Assembly (NCBI GenBank): GCA_934699065.1
Contig: CAKUWD010000029.1
Span: forward strand, 1-19,408
Reading direction: 5' to 3'
DNA length: 19,408 nt
Source: an uncultured Treponema sp.
GTDB lineage: Bacteria > Spirochaetota > Spirochaetia > Treponematales > Treponemataceae
Positions 7,415 to 15,252 of the stretch are shown in pieces (the first letter of the stretch is position 1; each line of letters opens with the position of its first letter). The translations under genes and the position numbers were made by a program. A model generated the notes under the pieces. It saw only the letters and a program-made list of their open reading frames with translations. It made no database searches and had not been told where the DNA came from.

Positions 7415-7422
7415 ACGTAATC

Positions 7423-7451
7423 ATCATATTCTCTTTGAGATTCTTATGCAA
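7423..7451 (-). promoter_or_regulatory. Predicted promoter of the methyltransferase remnant
   Basis: On the minus strand TTGCAT (7451 to 7446), exactly 17 bases, then TATGAT (7428 to 7423). A good sigma-70 promoter directly in front of operator copy 3. It lies only about 40 bases after the end of the activase gene on the same strand, so read-through from that operon is also possible; I see no clean terminator between. Confidence 0.65.
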
Positions 7452-7491
7452 GAAGCCTGCTCTTTTATGCTCTTTTATTATTCTACCGTAT

Positions 7492-10400
7492 TCATTTTAC
7501 GGCATAATGCACAAACGCTTCAAGTTTCTCATATAGGCTTGCGTTATAATTTCCGTCGAACAATGCCTGAAAGCAAGGCAGCTGCTGTTTTTCGCCGTTC
7601 ATGTTCAAGATTGTCTGCGTATTTTCATACATAGGGATCATCTCTATGACAGCAGACACATCAGGTTCAGCAATTTTTCTTTTTGCATATCTATATCGTG
7701 CATTTGCCCCGGAAAGTAATTTGAACTGAGAGTCGGCGGCACGGCGAAGCTTTTTTATTTGAGGAAAATCTTTGGAAAGCTTTTTAAGCCTGCAAACTGC
7801 CAGTTTCAATCGGTCTGCATCAAGTTTGTTCTTAAAACGCAAAGCATCGCCCCACAAGAAAATCATATATTCACAGATAGAGCTGAATTTATAGACATAA
7901 CCTTTTTTATCAAGATAATCCGTAAAGAAGCTTGAGGCTGCTTTATTTAGCATAACAAACGGCTCACCTGTCAGCAAAAGCCGTGCCGAGTTTGTCTTGC
8001 TCGAACAAATTCCTTTAAGAGCCCTATCCGTCTTACATAAAACAGACCAGAAGCTTTCGAAAAGCTCATTATCGGCAAAAATAATTTGTTCCAGCTTAGG
8101 TGCGACAATTACAATGTCATCGCGCCCCAGAGCATCAAGCTTTGAGCGGATAACCGTTGCATAAAAGCCGTCTGTTTCTGAACCTTCAGTCTGAAAAAGC
8201 AGAAGCTGTTTTTTTTGAGCAGAATAAGGATGTGCTTTTTCAAATTTCAATACATCACCAAGAAGGCTAATAAAGCTTACATATTCTTTAGAAGTTGTAT
8301 TTGTTTTTCCAAGCTCAAGGCTTTCTTCATCTGAAGGAGAAAGAACTTGCGCATTAAAATCTGCTTTGCAAAGTTCATCGCAAATATAGCCGCTGATAAA
8401 CTCATAATGCGGTATAAACACAGGATAGTTTTTGTCTAAATCAGACAAATCTTCGAGAACAGGCGTTTTCACAGGTTGTTCAGCGTAAATCTTATTTTCA
8501 GTTTTGCTTATTGCCGACAAAAATGCCTCTATGCGCGTTATCAACCCGACTTTAGAATAGTGCTCATCAACTTCAATCTGAAGATAGGGCTTGTCTCCCA
8601 TAATCTCAGAAAAAAGCGGGCTAATCATCGTGTCCGGGCCGCAGCCATGATTTGTCAGATAAACAGCATAAAGATTCGGCGTATTTCTTATAATATGAGA
8701 GCCGCTCAAAATGTGCTGGCTGAACGGCCAATAGAGGTTCTTATAATTCTTTGCAATATCGACATTATGCCCTTCAAGGTTGCCAAGCGTAATAACCTTG
8801 CAGCCGCGCTCAATAAGCAATTCCGGCAAGCCCATATTCAAAACTGAATCTATAAGCCCATAAGTCCGCGTAATAAGCACAAGAACTTTATCTTCAGCAG
8901 AAACATGCTGCAAGAAATTCTTGCCGTCTTGTTCCTGCATTTTTTCAGCTTTCTTAAGAGCCATTCCAGCCTTCAGCAAAGATTTCTGACACAAAAGCGG
9001 ATTTTTTCCAAGCTTTATGCCGATTTTCAGCATCGATTTAACCATGTGCGGCGCACCCATATCCATTTGCAGCACAGGATTTATCAGCTTTATTCCTTTT
9101 TGTTCCAGCTCAAGATTTTCCGCTACGAATTTGGCGGCTGTCTGCATATACATGCAGCCATAATTGTTTTTCAGATTTGAGAATTTATGCATCATCGTAT
9201 AAACGGACGGCATAAAAATATAATCTGAACCGGCATCAACAAGCTCCTGAATATGAGCATACATAAGCTTTACAGGAAAGCAAGTTTCCTCTCTTACAAG
9301 CTTTTGACTTTGCTGTACGGTTTCTTCGCAAGTTTCATCAGAAAGCTTTACGTTAAAACCTAAATTTGAAAAGAAAGTATAAGCAAACGGAAAAAGCTTA
9401 TAAATCATTAAAGAGCGCGGAATTCCGATTGTTTTTTTGCCGGGTGTAAACACACCTTTATAGCAGCCGAAAGTCGCTTTTCTGATATTATCAAACAAAG
9501 CCTTGTTCAGTTCTATCAGCTTTGTGTCATTTTCCAGTTTTTTTGAATTTGCAGCTTCTTCTTTTGCAAGCAGCGCCATTCCTAGCGCGCCTGTTACGCT
9601 GAAATATGGCGTTATACTAAATTTATCTCCAAAGTAGTTTTTAAAAGCTGCAATAATTCCATGATTATAAGCAAGCCCGCCCTGAAAGCAGATTTTGTTT
9701 CCGATTTTTTTGTTTGCGACAACTTTATGCAGATAATTGTTCACCACAGCATAGCAAAGCCCTGCGCAAATATCTTCCAGCAGCTTTCCTACCGCAAGCT
9801 GATTTGAAATGCTCGTCTTCATAAAGACGGTGCAACGCTGTTCAAGCACACAAGGGTTTTCAGAATCAAACGCTTTCATGCCTAATTCTCCAGCAGAAAG
9901 CCCCAACAGCTCCGCCTGGTCTTCAATAAAAGAGCCTGTTCCTGCAGAACAAACCTTGTTCATAGCAAAATCGTCGACCATTCCGTTTTTGCAGCTTATG
10001 AATTTTGCATCTTGTCCGCCTATTTCGAAAATCGTGTCGCAATCTGGGCACAAGAATAATGTGCCGGTTGATTGTGCCGTAATTTCATCATGAACTACAG
10101 GAATATTGAATTTCCTGGAAATGTTGAGTCTGCCTGAACCTGTTACGCCTGAATAAACGATGTTAAGCTTACCGAAGCGTTCTTGCAAAGAATCAAAACC
10201 TTTTTGAACAGCCTGAACAGTATTACCAAGTGTCTTGAAATACTGAAAATCGACAATCTGATTATTCTGATTGAGCAAAACAAAATTCGTGCTTGTTGAG
10301 CCTACATCAATACCCAAAAACAAGGGCTCACCCGGAACAAGCGGCACAGTTTCGTGCATGTTCTCTTTGGGGTAACAATCTTTCAATGGCTTAAGCAAAT

Positions 10401-11247
10401 TTTTGCCCGATGAAACCGGCTGATTTACTTTCAGGTTCTTTTTTACTGCTTCTTCTAAAGAAAATTGCTGTTTCTTTTCTAGTGCAAACAATGCCGCACC
10501 GCAAGCCTGAACAATGCAACTTTCGTTTCCGTAAATAAATTCATCTTGAGAAAGCCTGAAGACATCCTTAAAAGCTTGAATCACGCCAAGATTCAAGCTT
10601 GTGCCGCCGGCAAAAAACACCGGCTTTTCTACAGGAGCATTCTGAACTATTGTTCCTTTGAAATTGTTCACAACTGAATATGCAAGGCCTTTCAAGATAT
10701 TTTCAGTTTTTTCACCTTCCTGCTGAAGATGAATAATGTCAGTTTTGGCGAAAACAGAACAACGCCCTGCAAGACGAGGCACTGAATCAGCTTTTCTAAC
10801 AAAATCCGAATAATCTTCTATTTTTGTGCCGAGCCGTGCCATCTGATCTTCAAAAAAAGAACCTGTTCCGGCAGAACAGTTTTTATTGCCTGAGAATTTT
10901 ACATCACCGGTCTTTAAGCCAGAAATGAACTGCGAATTTTGAGAGCCAATCTCTGCAATTGATGCAGCTTCCGGGAAAAAGGTTGTGACACCTTTTAAAA
11001 GACATTCCATCGGGTTTTCAATGCTGTCGAACAAAAGATTTGCAAAAATTCCGCAGGCACTTCCATATTTGACAGAAGTTTTTATAGAATCTGGAATTGA
11101 AGAGACCATCTTTAAAAAAGTTCCGCAAATATCATTTCTGTGAATTTTATAATCTGAATACACAATTTTCTTCTGATTAAGCACTGCAATTTTTATAGAA
11201 GAATTTCCGATATCAACGCCAATTCCAAATGGCTCTTCTAATTCCAT
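7492..11247 (-). CDS. Tandem BadF/HgdC-type CoA-dehydratase activase fused to a DUF2229-like region
   Basis: 1251 residues. Two ASKHA ATPase domains of the BadF/BadG/BcrA/HgdC type lie in tandem: domain 1 about 6-260 (GIGVDIGNSS) and domain 2 about 309-565 (LGIDVGSTST). Each has CSAGTGSF followed by RC(S/T)VF; the cysteines are 124/163 and 433/472, 39 residues apart in both, the spacing of the [4Fe-4S] ligands in the HgdC activator. In known systems such activators use ATP to inject one low-potential electron into a 2-hydroxyacyl-CoA dehydratase or double-cubane protein. From about 604 a DUF2229-like region follows (GIPRSLMIY, EETCFPVKLMYAHIQELV, NHGCGPD with Cys869, DEHYSKVGLITRIEAFL), then a diverged C-terminal part lacking expected cysteines. 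No separate dehydratase subunit is in the window. ATG 11247 has GGAG nine bases upstream. It ends the ABC/cupin operon; substrate unknown. Confidence 0.85.
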   Translation of the reverse strand: MELEEPFGIGVDIGNSSIKIAVLNQKKIVYSDYKIHRNDICGTFLKMVSSIPDSIKTSVKYGSACGIFANLLFDSIENPMECLLKGVTTFFPEAASIAEIGSQNSQFISGLKTGDVKFSGNKNCSAGTGSFFEDQMARLGTKIEDYSDFVRKADSVPRLAGRCSVFAKTDIIHLQQEGEKTENILKGLAYSVVNNFKGTIVQNAPVEKPVFFAGGTSLNLGVIQAFKDVFRLSQDEFIYGNESCIVQACGAALFALEKKQQFSLEEAVKKNLKVNQPVSSGKNLLKPLKDCYPKENMHETVPLVPGEPLFLGIDVGSTSTNFVLLNQNNQIVDFQYFKTLGNTVQAVQKGFDSLQERFGKLNIVYSGVTGSGRLNISRKFNIPVVHDEITAQSTGTLFLCPDCDTIFEIGGQDAKFISCKNGMVDDFAMNKVCSAGTGSFIEDQAELLGLSAGELGMKAFDSENPCVLEQRCTVFMKTSISNQLAVGKLLEDICAGLCYAVVNNYLHKVVANKKIGNKICFQGGLAYNHGIIAAFKNYFGDKFSITPYFSVTGALGMALLAKEEAANSKKLENDTKLIELNKALFDNIRKATFGCYKGVFTPGKKTIGIPRSLMIYKLFPFAYTFFSNLGFNVKLSDETCEETVQQSQKLVREETCFPVKLMYAHIQELVDAGSDYIFMPSVYTMMHKFSNLKNNYGCMYMQTAAKFVAENLELEQKGIKLINPVLQMDMGAPHMVKSMLKIGIKLGKNPLLCQKSLLKAGMALKKAEKMQEQDGKNFLQHVSAEDKVLVLITRTYGLIDSVLNMGLPELLIERGCKVITLGNLEGHNVDIAKNYKNLYWPFSQHILSGSHIIRNTPNLYAVYLTNHGCGPDTMISPLFSEIMGDKPYLQIEVDEHYSKVGLITRIEAFLSAISKTENKIYAEQPVKTPVLEDLSDLDKNYPVFIPHYEFISGYICDELCKADFNAQVLSPSDEESLELGKTNTTSKEYVSFISLLGDVLKFEKAHPYSAQKKQLLLFQTEGSETDGFYATVIRSKLDALGRDDIVIVAPKLEQIIFADNELFESFWSVLCKTDRALKGICSSKTNSARLLLTGEPFVMLNKAASSFFTDYLDKKGYVYKFSSICEYMIFLWGDALRFKNKLDADRLKLAVCRLKKLSKDFPQIKKLRRAADSQFKLLSGANARYRYAKRKIAEPDVSAVIEMIPMYENTQTILNMNGEKQQLPCFQALFDGNYNASLYEKLEAFVHYAVK

Positions 11248-11268
11248 ATTTCAAGCTCCAAAAAATAA

Positions 11269-11958
11269 TTACGCTTTTACAACAGTTAAAAGCATTTTAT
11301 ATGGCTCAACTGCTTTCACTGCATGAGGTGCATTTGCAGGCATAATCAAAGATTCACCTTCACGAATCGAAAGCTTTTCTCCGTTAAGCTCAACTTCAGC
11401 CTTTCCTTCAAGACAGACAACAAAAGCATCACCTGGCGCAGCATGTGTAGAAACACCCTGCCCTGCATCAAAAGCAAAGAGCGTCATTGTCATAAAATTG
11501 CTATTTACAAGCGTCTTACTCACAATGGTTCCAGCTTCCACTTCGATTTGTTTTTTAAGTTCAACAACCTTTCCTTGCTCAAAATTCTTAATGAACATAT
11601 CTTTTTCTCCTTTATTTACAATCATAAAAAGCAGCTTATATTCCCCGCAGCCGCTTATCTGAAATCTTTTTCCGCTCTGCACAAATATTGCATCTGCACA
11701 CTTTGCTTCAAATCTGTTTACGCCGCCATTTTCAGCGTCAACTTCAAAAACAGCCCTGCCTTGTACGACATATAAAATTATATCGCCCGGCATAGTCTGC
11801 CATGTTATTCCTTCGCCGTCGCCAAATGAATATAAGGTCAAATCGAAATATTCTGACGAACAAAGTCTTTTGCTTTTAATCAGCTGCTTTGATACGCTTA
11901 TACAGTTGCCCAGGCAAAAAGTTTTAGAATCATCAAATGATGAAAAGAAACGGCTCAT
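11269..11958 (-). CDS. Two-domain cupin protein
   Basis: 229 residues in two similar halves. The second half (about 150-229) is a clear cupin barrel: GQGVSTHAAPGDAFVVCLEG, then GEKLSIREGESLIMPANAPHAV, keeping one His in motif 1, a Glu, and a His in motif 2. The first half (about 38-118: GEGITWQTMPGDIILYVVQG, then AIFVQSGKRFQIS) aligns with it but has no histidines, so its metal site is probably lost. Function could be ligand sensing, isomerisation or storage of the imported compound; the sequence does not say. It begins eight bases after the ABC ATPase stop with a strong AGGGGG, and ends 21 bases before the activase gene, so it is cotranscribed with both. Confidence 0.8.
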   Translation of the reverse strand: MSRFFSSFDDSKTFCLGNCISVSKQLIKSKRLCSSEYFDLTLYSFGDGEGITWQTMPGDIILYVVQGRAVFEVDAENGGVNRFEAKCADAIFVQSGKRFQISGCGEYKLLFMIVNKGEKDMFIKNFEQGKVVELKKQIEVEAGTIVSKTLVNSNFMTMTLFAFDAGQGVSTHAAPGDAFVVCLEGKAEVELNGEKLSIREGESLIMPANAPHAVKAVEPYKMLLTVVKA

Positions 11959-11966
11959 ATTTCCCC

Positions 11967-12644
11967 CTAAGCTATAAGGCTTAAGATTTCCTTCTTGATT
12001 AAAGATGGATCATAATTTTCCTTATTCTTCAGCTCATACAGATTTATTGTTTTTTCAAGTCTGCATGGGTTTTTCTGAAAAACGAGGATTCTGTCGCCGA
12101 CAGTAAGAGCTTCTTCAATATCATGCGTGACAAGCAGTATTGAGTTTTTCTGAGTTTTATGGATTTCGAGCAAATCATCGAGCATTTTTTGCTTGAGGAT
12201 ATAATCCAAAGATTTGAACGGTTCATCCATCAAAAGGATTTCACTGCCAAAGTATAAAGCCCTTGCTATTGCACATCTCTGCTTCATTCCACCGCTTAAC
12301 GCATCTGGCAGATAATTCTCAAAACCGCCCAGCCCAACAAGATTGATTAATTCCATTACATCAGAATCAGCCCTGCCTTCATTGACAATCTTTATGTTTT
12401 CAAAGACTGTAAGCCACGGCAAGATTCTGTCTTCTTGAAAGACATAACCGATTTTTTCGCAAGACTTTTCGACATAACCAGAAAAATCTTTTTCAAGCCC
12501 CGAAATTATATTCAGCAGCGTCGTCTTTCCGCAGCCGCTCGGCCCGACAATTGCGACAAATTCGCCGTCTTCTACAGTAAAAGATAAATTGCTTATAATC
12601 TTGTTGTGATTATAGAATTTTCTTATTTCTGAAACTCTAAGCAT
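11967..12644 (-). CDS. ABC transporter ATP-binding protein, NitT/TauT (SsuB/TauB) type
   Basis: 225 residues from ATG 12644, preferred because GGTGA lies five bases upstream and MLRVSEI is a usual family start; an ATG at 12656 is an alternative adding four residues. Walker A GPSGCGKTT (34-42), Q-loop Gln70 in GYVFQEDRILPW, signature LSGGMKQR (116-123), Walker B ILLMDEP (136-142) and H-loop His174 in VTHD are all intact, so it should be an active ATPase. The Q-loop form FQEDRILPWLTV is typical of nitrate/sulfonate/taurine-type importers. It overlaps the 3' end of the permease gene by a few bases, which indicates coupled translation. Substrate unknown. Confidence 0.9.
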   Translation of the reverse strand: MLRVSEIRKFYNHNKIISNLSFTVEDGEFVAIVGPSGCGKTTLLNIISGLEKDFSGYVEKSCEKIGYVFQEDRILPWLTVFENIKIVNEGRADSDVMELINLVGLGGFENYLPDALSGGMKQRCAIARALYFGSEILLMDEPFKSLDYILKQKMLDDLLEIHKTQKNSILLVTHDIEEALTVGDRILVFQKNPCRLEKTINLYELKNKENYDPSLIKKEILSLIA

Positions 12645-13383
12645 TTTTGTCACCATTCTTTTCGCGGAAAATCAAAGCCGCAAGTTTGCCCAACAGCAGG
12701 TAAATAAGCACAGAAATTATTGTCCATGCAATTATTTTCTCACTTTCAATATTCAGCCTTGCCGTTAATATTTGTCCGCCGATTCCTGTCGCTGTTGTAA
12801 GCACTTCGCCCATAACCACAGTTTTTGATGCAGTACCCAGCGCAATTTTCAACCCCGAACAGACCATAGGCTTTATTGAAGGCCAGATAATCAGCTTGAT
12901 TTTCTTCGATTTAGAAAAACAAAAAATTTCAGCCATTTCCAAAAGCTTTTTATCTAAGTTCAAGATTGAATCTTGCACCGTAATTGCGATAGTCGGAAAA
13001 ACTGCCACAGCTGTAATCGCTATTGCAGGTTTTCCGTTGTAGCCAAGCCACACAATTGTAAGAATCAAAATTGCTACAGGCGGAATAACCTGCAACAGCT
13101 TTATGAAATTTATGCTGATTTCACGGAATGTTTTATTTACACCGTTAAAGAAGCCTGTTGCCGCACCAAAGACAATGCCTAGCAGAACGCCGCTAACAAG
13201 TCTGAAACAAGTTCGCAGAATCTCATTCCATAAATCTTTCGTGCATATAATCTCAGCTACAGCTTTAATAACAGCAGAAATCTTTGGAATTACAACCGGC
13301 GGATAAATCATAGAAAGAATCTGCCAGGCTGCAATCACAATTCCGGCGGCTATCAGCTTATTTCTTATAAAGCATGCCTTCAT
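12637..13383 (-). CDS. ABC transporter permease, NitT/TauT (SsuC/TauC) type
   Basis: 248 residues from ATG 13383 (MKACFIRNKLIAAG), chosen over an upstream TTG at 13401 because it gives the usual short N-terminus before the first membrane helix. About six transmembrane helices. The EAA-type cytoplasmic loop that contacts the ATPase is visible as LLEMAEIFCFSKSKKIKLIIWPSI followed by LKIALGTASKTVVMGEVL, and VIPPVAILIL and FPTIAITVQDSI are typical of the BPD_transp_1 domain in sulfonate/nitrate/taurine permeases. The start lies inside the end of the binding-protein gene (26-base overlap), so the two are tightly coupled. Substrate unknown. Confidence 0.9.
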   Translation of the reverse strand: MKACFIRNKLIAAGIVIAAWQILSMIYPPVVIPKISAVIKAVAEIICTKDLWNEILRTCFRLVSGVLLGIVFGAATGFFNGVNKTFREISINFIKLLQVIPPVAILILTIVWLGYNGKPAIAITAVAVFPTIAITVQDSILNLDKKLLEMAEIFCFSKSKKIKLIIWPSIKPMVCSGLKIALGTASKTVVMGEVLTTATGIGGQILTARLNIESEKIIAWTIISVLIYLLLGKLAALIFREKNGDKNA

Positions 13384-14317
13384 CAGGAAGTTTTCCGCCA
13401 ATCATTGTTTTGTCAAAATCATTCAATAGAGTATAGAACTCATCGAGTTCTGCTTTTGCTTCATAGGCATTCTTATAGTACAGGCCCATTCTTGGAATAG
13501 AAATCTGAACTATCTTTGCCTTAAGACCGAGCTTTTCTTCTGCGAGCTTTGCAGCTTCTTCCGGATTTTCAAGAACCCAATTCAAAGCTTTTTCATATTC
13601 AGTTTCAAATTTCTTTATAAGCGCAGAATTCTTTTTGATATAGTCTTTTCTGCCGCCGAAACCAGCATTCGGAACCATGGTGCTGCTGCCTGTTGCTTTC
13701 TGCCATTCATTTTCAAAGCTTGTAGCAATTCTTACATTCTTGTTCTGAATCATTGCGGCCGTAACTTGCGGTTCTATCTGCGTAGCATATTTTGCTTTGC
13801 CGCTAACAAGCATCTGGCTTACTTCTGGTGTAGACATATACACAAGCTCAACGTCTTTTCCGGGAACAAGACCTGCCTTGCCAATAAAATACTGGGTAAG
13901 CGCATCTGGCGGCGAAGATTTAAGAGGGATATAAACAGATTTCCCTTTTAAGTCACTCCAGCCTTTATAATCAGGATCTGTAGTCAAGAAATATGTTACA
14001 CCCCAGGTATTTACATTTGTCAGAACGACAGGCAAGCCTTTGTTATAAAGCTTTGCAATAACAGTCAAAGGAAATGCAAACATATCATGTTCTTTGCCCT
14101 GAATCATTGCAATAAGCTGTTCAGGAGAATCCCAAATTGTGAATTCGATTTTCACATTGTCGCCGAGTGCATTTGAATCAATCATTCTGATAATTGGAAG
14201 TGCCGGCGGCGCTTTTGGAATGCCAACGCGAATCACGGTTTGCTTTGATTTTTTTGGTGCAGCAAATGCACATAATGCCGCAGTCATAAAAAATCCCATT
14301 ATGAGAGCTTTTTTCAT
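13358..14317 (-). CDS. ABC transporter periplasmic substrate-binding protein, NitT/TauT type
   Basis: 319 residues from ATG 14317, which has GAGGAG seven bases upstream; the reading to 14323 would use TTG. An N-terminal signal peptide ends in ALCAFA before PKK; the Cys there is in a poor lipobox, so a secreted periplasmic protein is more likely than a lipoprotein. The mature part is a type 2 periplasmic-binding fold of the NMT1/SsuA/TauA kind: an IRVGIPKAPPALPI start, GKEHDMFAFPLTVIAKLYNKG (the hinge-side ligand loop), WSDLKGKSVYIPL and a late NPEEAAKLAEEKLG helix. Such proteins bind sulfonates, thiamine precursors, nitrate, aromatic acids and others; no substrate-specific motif is evident. 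First gene of the five-gene operon, with an operator in its promoter. Confidence 0.9.
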   Translation of the reverse strand: MKKALIMGFFMTAALCAFAAPKKSKQTVIRVGIPKAPPALPIIRMIDSNALGDNVKIEFTIWDSPEQLIAMIQGKEHDMFAFPLTVIAKLYNKGLPVVLTNVNTWGVTYFLTTDPDYKGWSDLKGKSVYIPLKSSPPDALTQYFIGKAGLVPGKDVELVYMSTPEVSQMLVSGKAKYATQIEPQVTAAMIQNKNVRIATSFENEWQKATGSSTMVPNAGFGGRKDYIKKNSALIKKFETEYEKALNWVLENPEEAAKLAEEKLGLKAKIVQISIPRMGLYYKNAYEAKAELDEFYTLLNDFDKTMIGGKLPDEGMLYKK

Positions 14318-14343
14318 ATACAACTCCTCTTGTATTTTAATTT

Positions 14344-14359
14344 GTTAGTCTTTACTAAC
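14344..14359. promoter_or_regulatory. Palindromic operator, copy 4 (ABC/cupin/activase operon)
   Basis: GTTAGTCTTTACTAAC is a perfect 6-4-6 inverted repeat. It overlaps the end of the predicted minus-strand -10 and ends 26 bases before the ATG at 14317, the same layout as copies 1 and 3. Confidence 0.75.
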
Positions 14360-14386
14360 TTTAAAAAATAGATTAACATACATCAA
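14358..14386 (-). promoter_or_regulatory. Predicted promoter of the ABC/cupin/activase operon
   Basis: On the minus strand TTGATG (14386 to 14381), 17 bases, then TAAAGT (14363 to 14358). The -10 is imperfect (4 of 6), which would fit a promoter needing an activator such as the divergent Crp/Fnr protein, whose likely box lies just upstream at 14397-14412. Confidence 0.45.
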
Positions 14387-14396
14387 CAGACAAAAC

Positions 14397-14412
14397 TGTT
14401 GCTACTGCAACA
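14397..14412. promoter_or_regulatory. Likely Crp/Fnr-type box between the divergent genes
   Basis: TGTTGCTACTGCAACA is a perfect 6-4-6 inverted repeat; as TGTTG-N6-CAACA it has the same layout as the CRP site TGTGA-N6-TCACA. It sits eleven bases upstream of the ABC operon -35 and about 34 bases before the Crp/Fnr gene. A further TGTTGC half-site occurs at 14436-14441. That the adjacent regulator binds here is inferred. Confidence 0.6.
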
Positions 14413-14445
14413 AAAAAGTTCTTTTTATTTGTAGATGTTGCTATA

Positions 14446-15123
14446 ATGACCTATTTCTATGATTTCAGAAAAATCTCAAAAACGAAACTCTTTGAGCGGA
14501 TTCCGCCAGTTGATATTCCAAACGCGATAAAATGTTTGGGCGGTTTTCAAAAAACTTTTGCAAACGAAGAAGCTATCTACGGAATTAAATCAGAAAATTT
14601 CCTTCCAGGACTTATATTGGATGGTTGTGTTCACATAAACCAGATATTTCCAGATGGAAGTACGGTCTTAGTCAGAACAGCATATTCTGGAGATTTGTTC
14701 GGTGTCTCTCAAGCCTTTGAAAAAGATGAAAATATCTTTGTTACAAGTTCCGGCAAAACAAACGTATTGTTTCTTCATATAACGTCAAAAGATTTTGCTA
14801 ATTCATGCAACTGTAAATATAAGATGATTATTCTTGAAAATCTGATTTCTATTCTTTCAAAAAATAACAAACTGCTAAATGAAAAAATTCATATTTTATC
14901 ACGCTCTTCTCTCCGCGAAAAACTTATTTTATTTCTTTCCAACCAGCAGAATATTCAGAAGTCTAATATTATTCAACTCAATATGACACGCGAAAAAATT
15001 GCACAGTACATAAACGCCGACCGAAGTGCTGTTTCGCGCGAGCTTGGAAAAATGCAGCAAGACGGTCTTATAGAAATCAAAAACAAAAGCATCAGAATAA
15101 AAACTTTTAAGAGCTTTATCTAA
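14446..15123 (+). CDS. Crp/Fnr-family transcriptional regulator
   Basis: 225 residues. The N-terminal about 130 form a cyclic-nucleotide-binding-like sensor barrel (GLILDGCVHINQIFPDGSTVLVRTAYSGDLFG is the typical strand series). A long dimerisation helix follows, then a winged helix-turn-helix at about 180-211 (TREKIAQYINADRSAVSRELGKMQQDGLI), as in Crp/Fnr proteins. It lacks the N-terminal cysteine cluster of Fnr, so a small ligand rather than an iron-sulfur centre is probable. It is transcribed away from the ABC/activase operon and probably controls it. The ATG at 14446 has no Shine-Dalgarno and overlaps a TATAAT (14442-14447); either translation is nearly leaderless or that hexamer is not a promoter. 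No better in-frame start is visible. Confidence 0.85.
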   Translation: MTYFYDFRKISKTKLFERIPPVDIPNAIKCLGGFQKTFANEEAIYGIKSENFLPGLILDGCVHINQIFPDGSTVLVRTAYSGDLFGVSQAFEKDENIFVTSSGKTNVLFLHITSKDFANSCNCKYKMIILENLISILSKNNKLLNEKIHILSRSSLREKLILFLSNQQNIQKSNIIQLNMTREKIAQYINADRSAVSRELGKMQQDGLIEIKNKSIRIKTFKSFI

Positions 15124-15138
15124 GAGCCGATTATTGTC

Positions 15139-15170
15139 TTGAACTGTTGATTTTTCAGCATCAAATTCAA
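15139..15170. terminator. Weak inverted repeat between convergent genes
   Basis: TTGAA (15139-15143) pairs with TTCAA (15166-15170) and an inner TTGAT with ATCAA, with mismatched bases between. It lies between the ends of the Crp/Fnr gene and the lipoprotein gene. It is AT-rich with no U-run, so a terminator role is uncertain. The rest of 15124-15252 shows nothing else. Confidence 0.25.
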
Positions 15171-15252
15171 TTATCTGGACTAAGATATCATTCTACTGAA
15201 TTAGTTTCAACAAACATGTATATAACCTGGCAAAGCTGACCAAATGAAGTCT

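Noticed and set aside
7446..7634. Small plus-strand ORF of 62 codons
   Set aside because: It overlaps the activase gene end and the -35 of the methyltransferase promoter, and has no ribosome site or family features.
14442..14447. TATAAT as -10 of the Crp/Fnr gene
   Set aside because: It overlaps the start codon and has no -35 at the proper distance; kept only as a remark on the unusual start.
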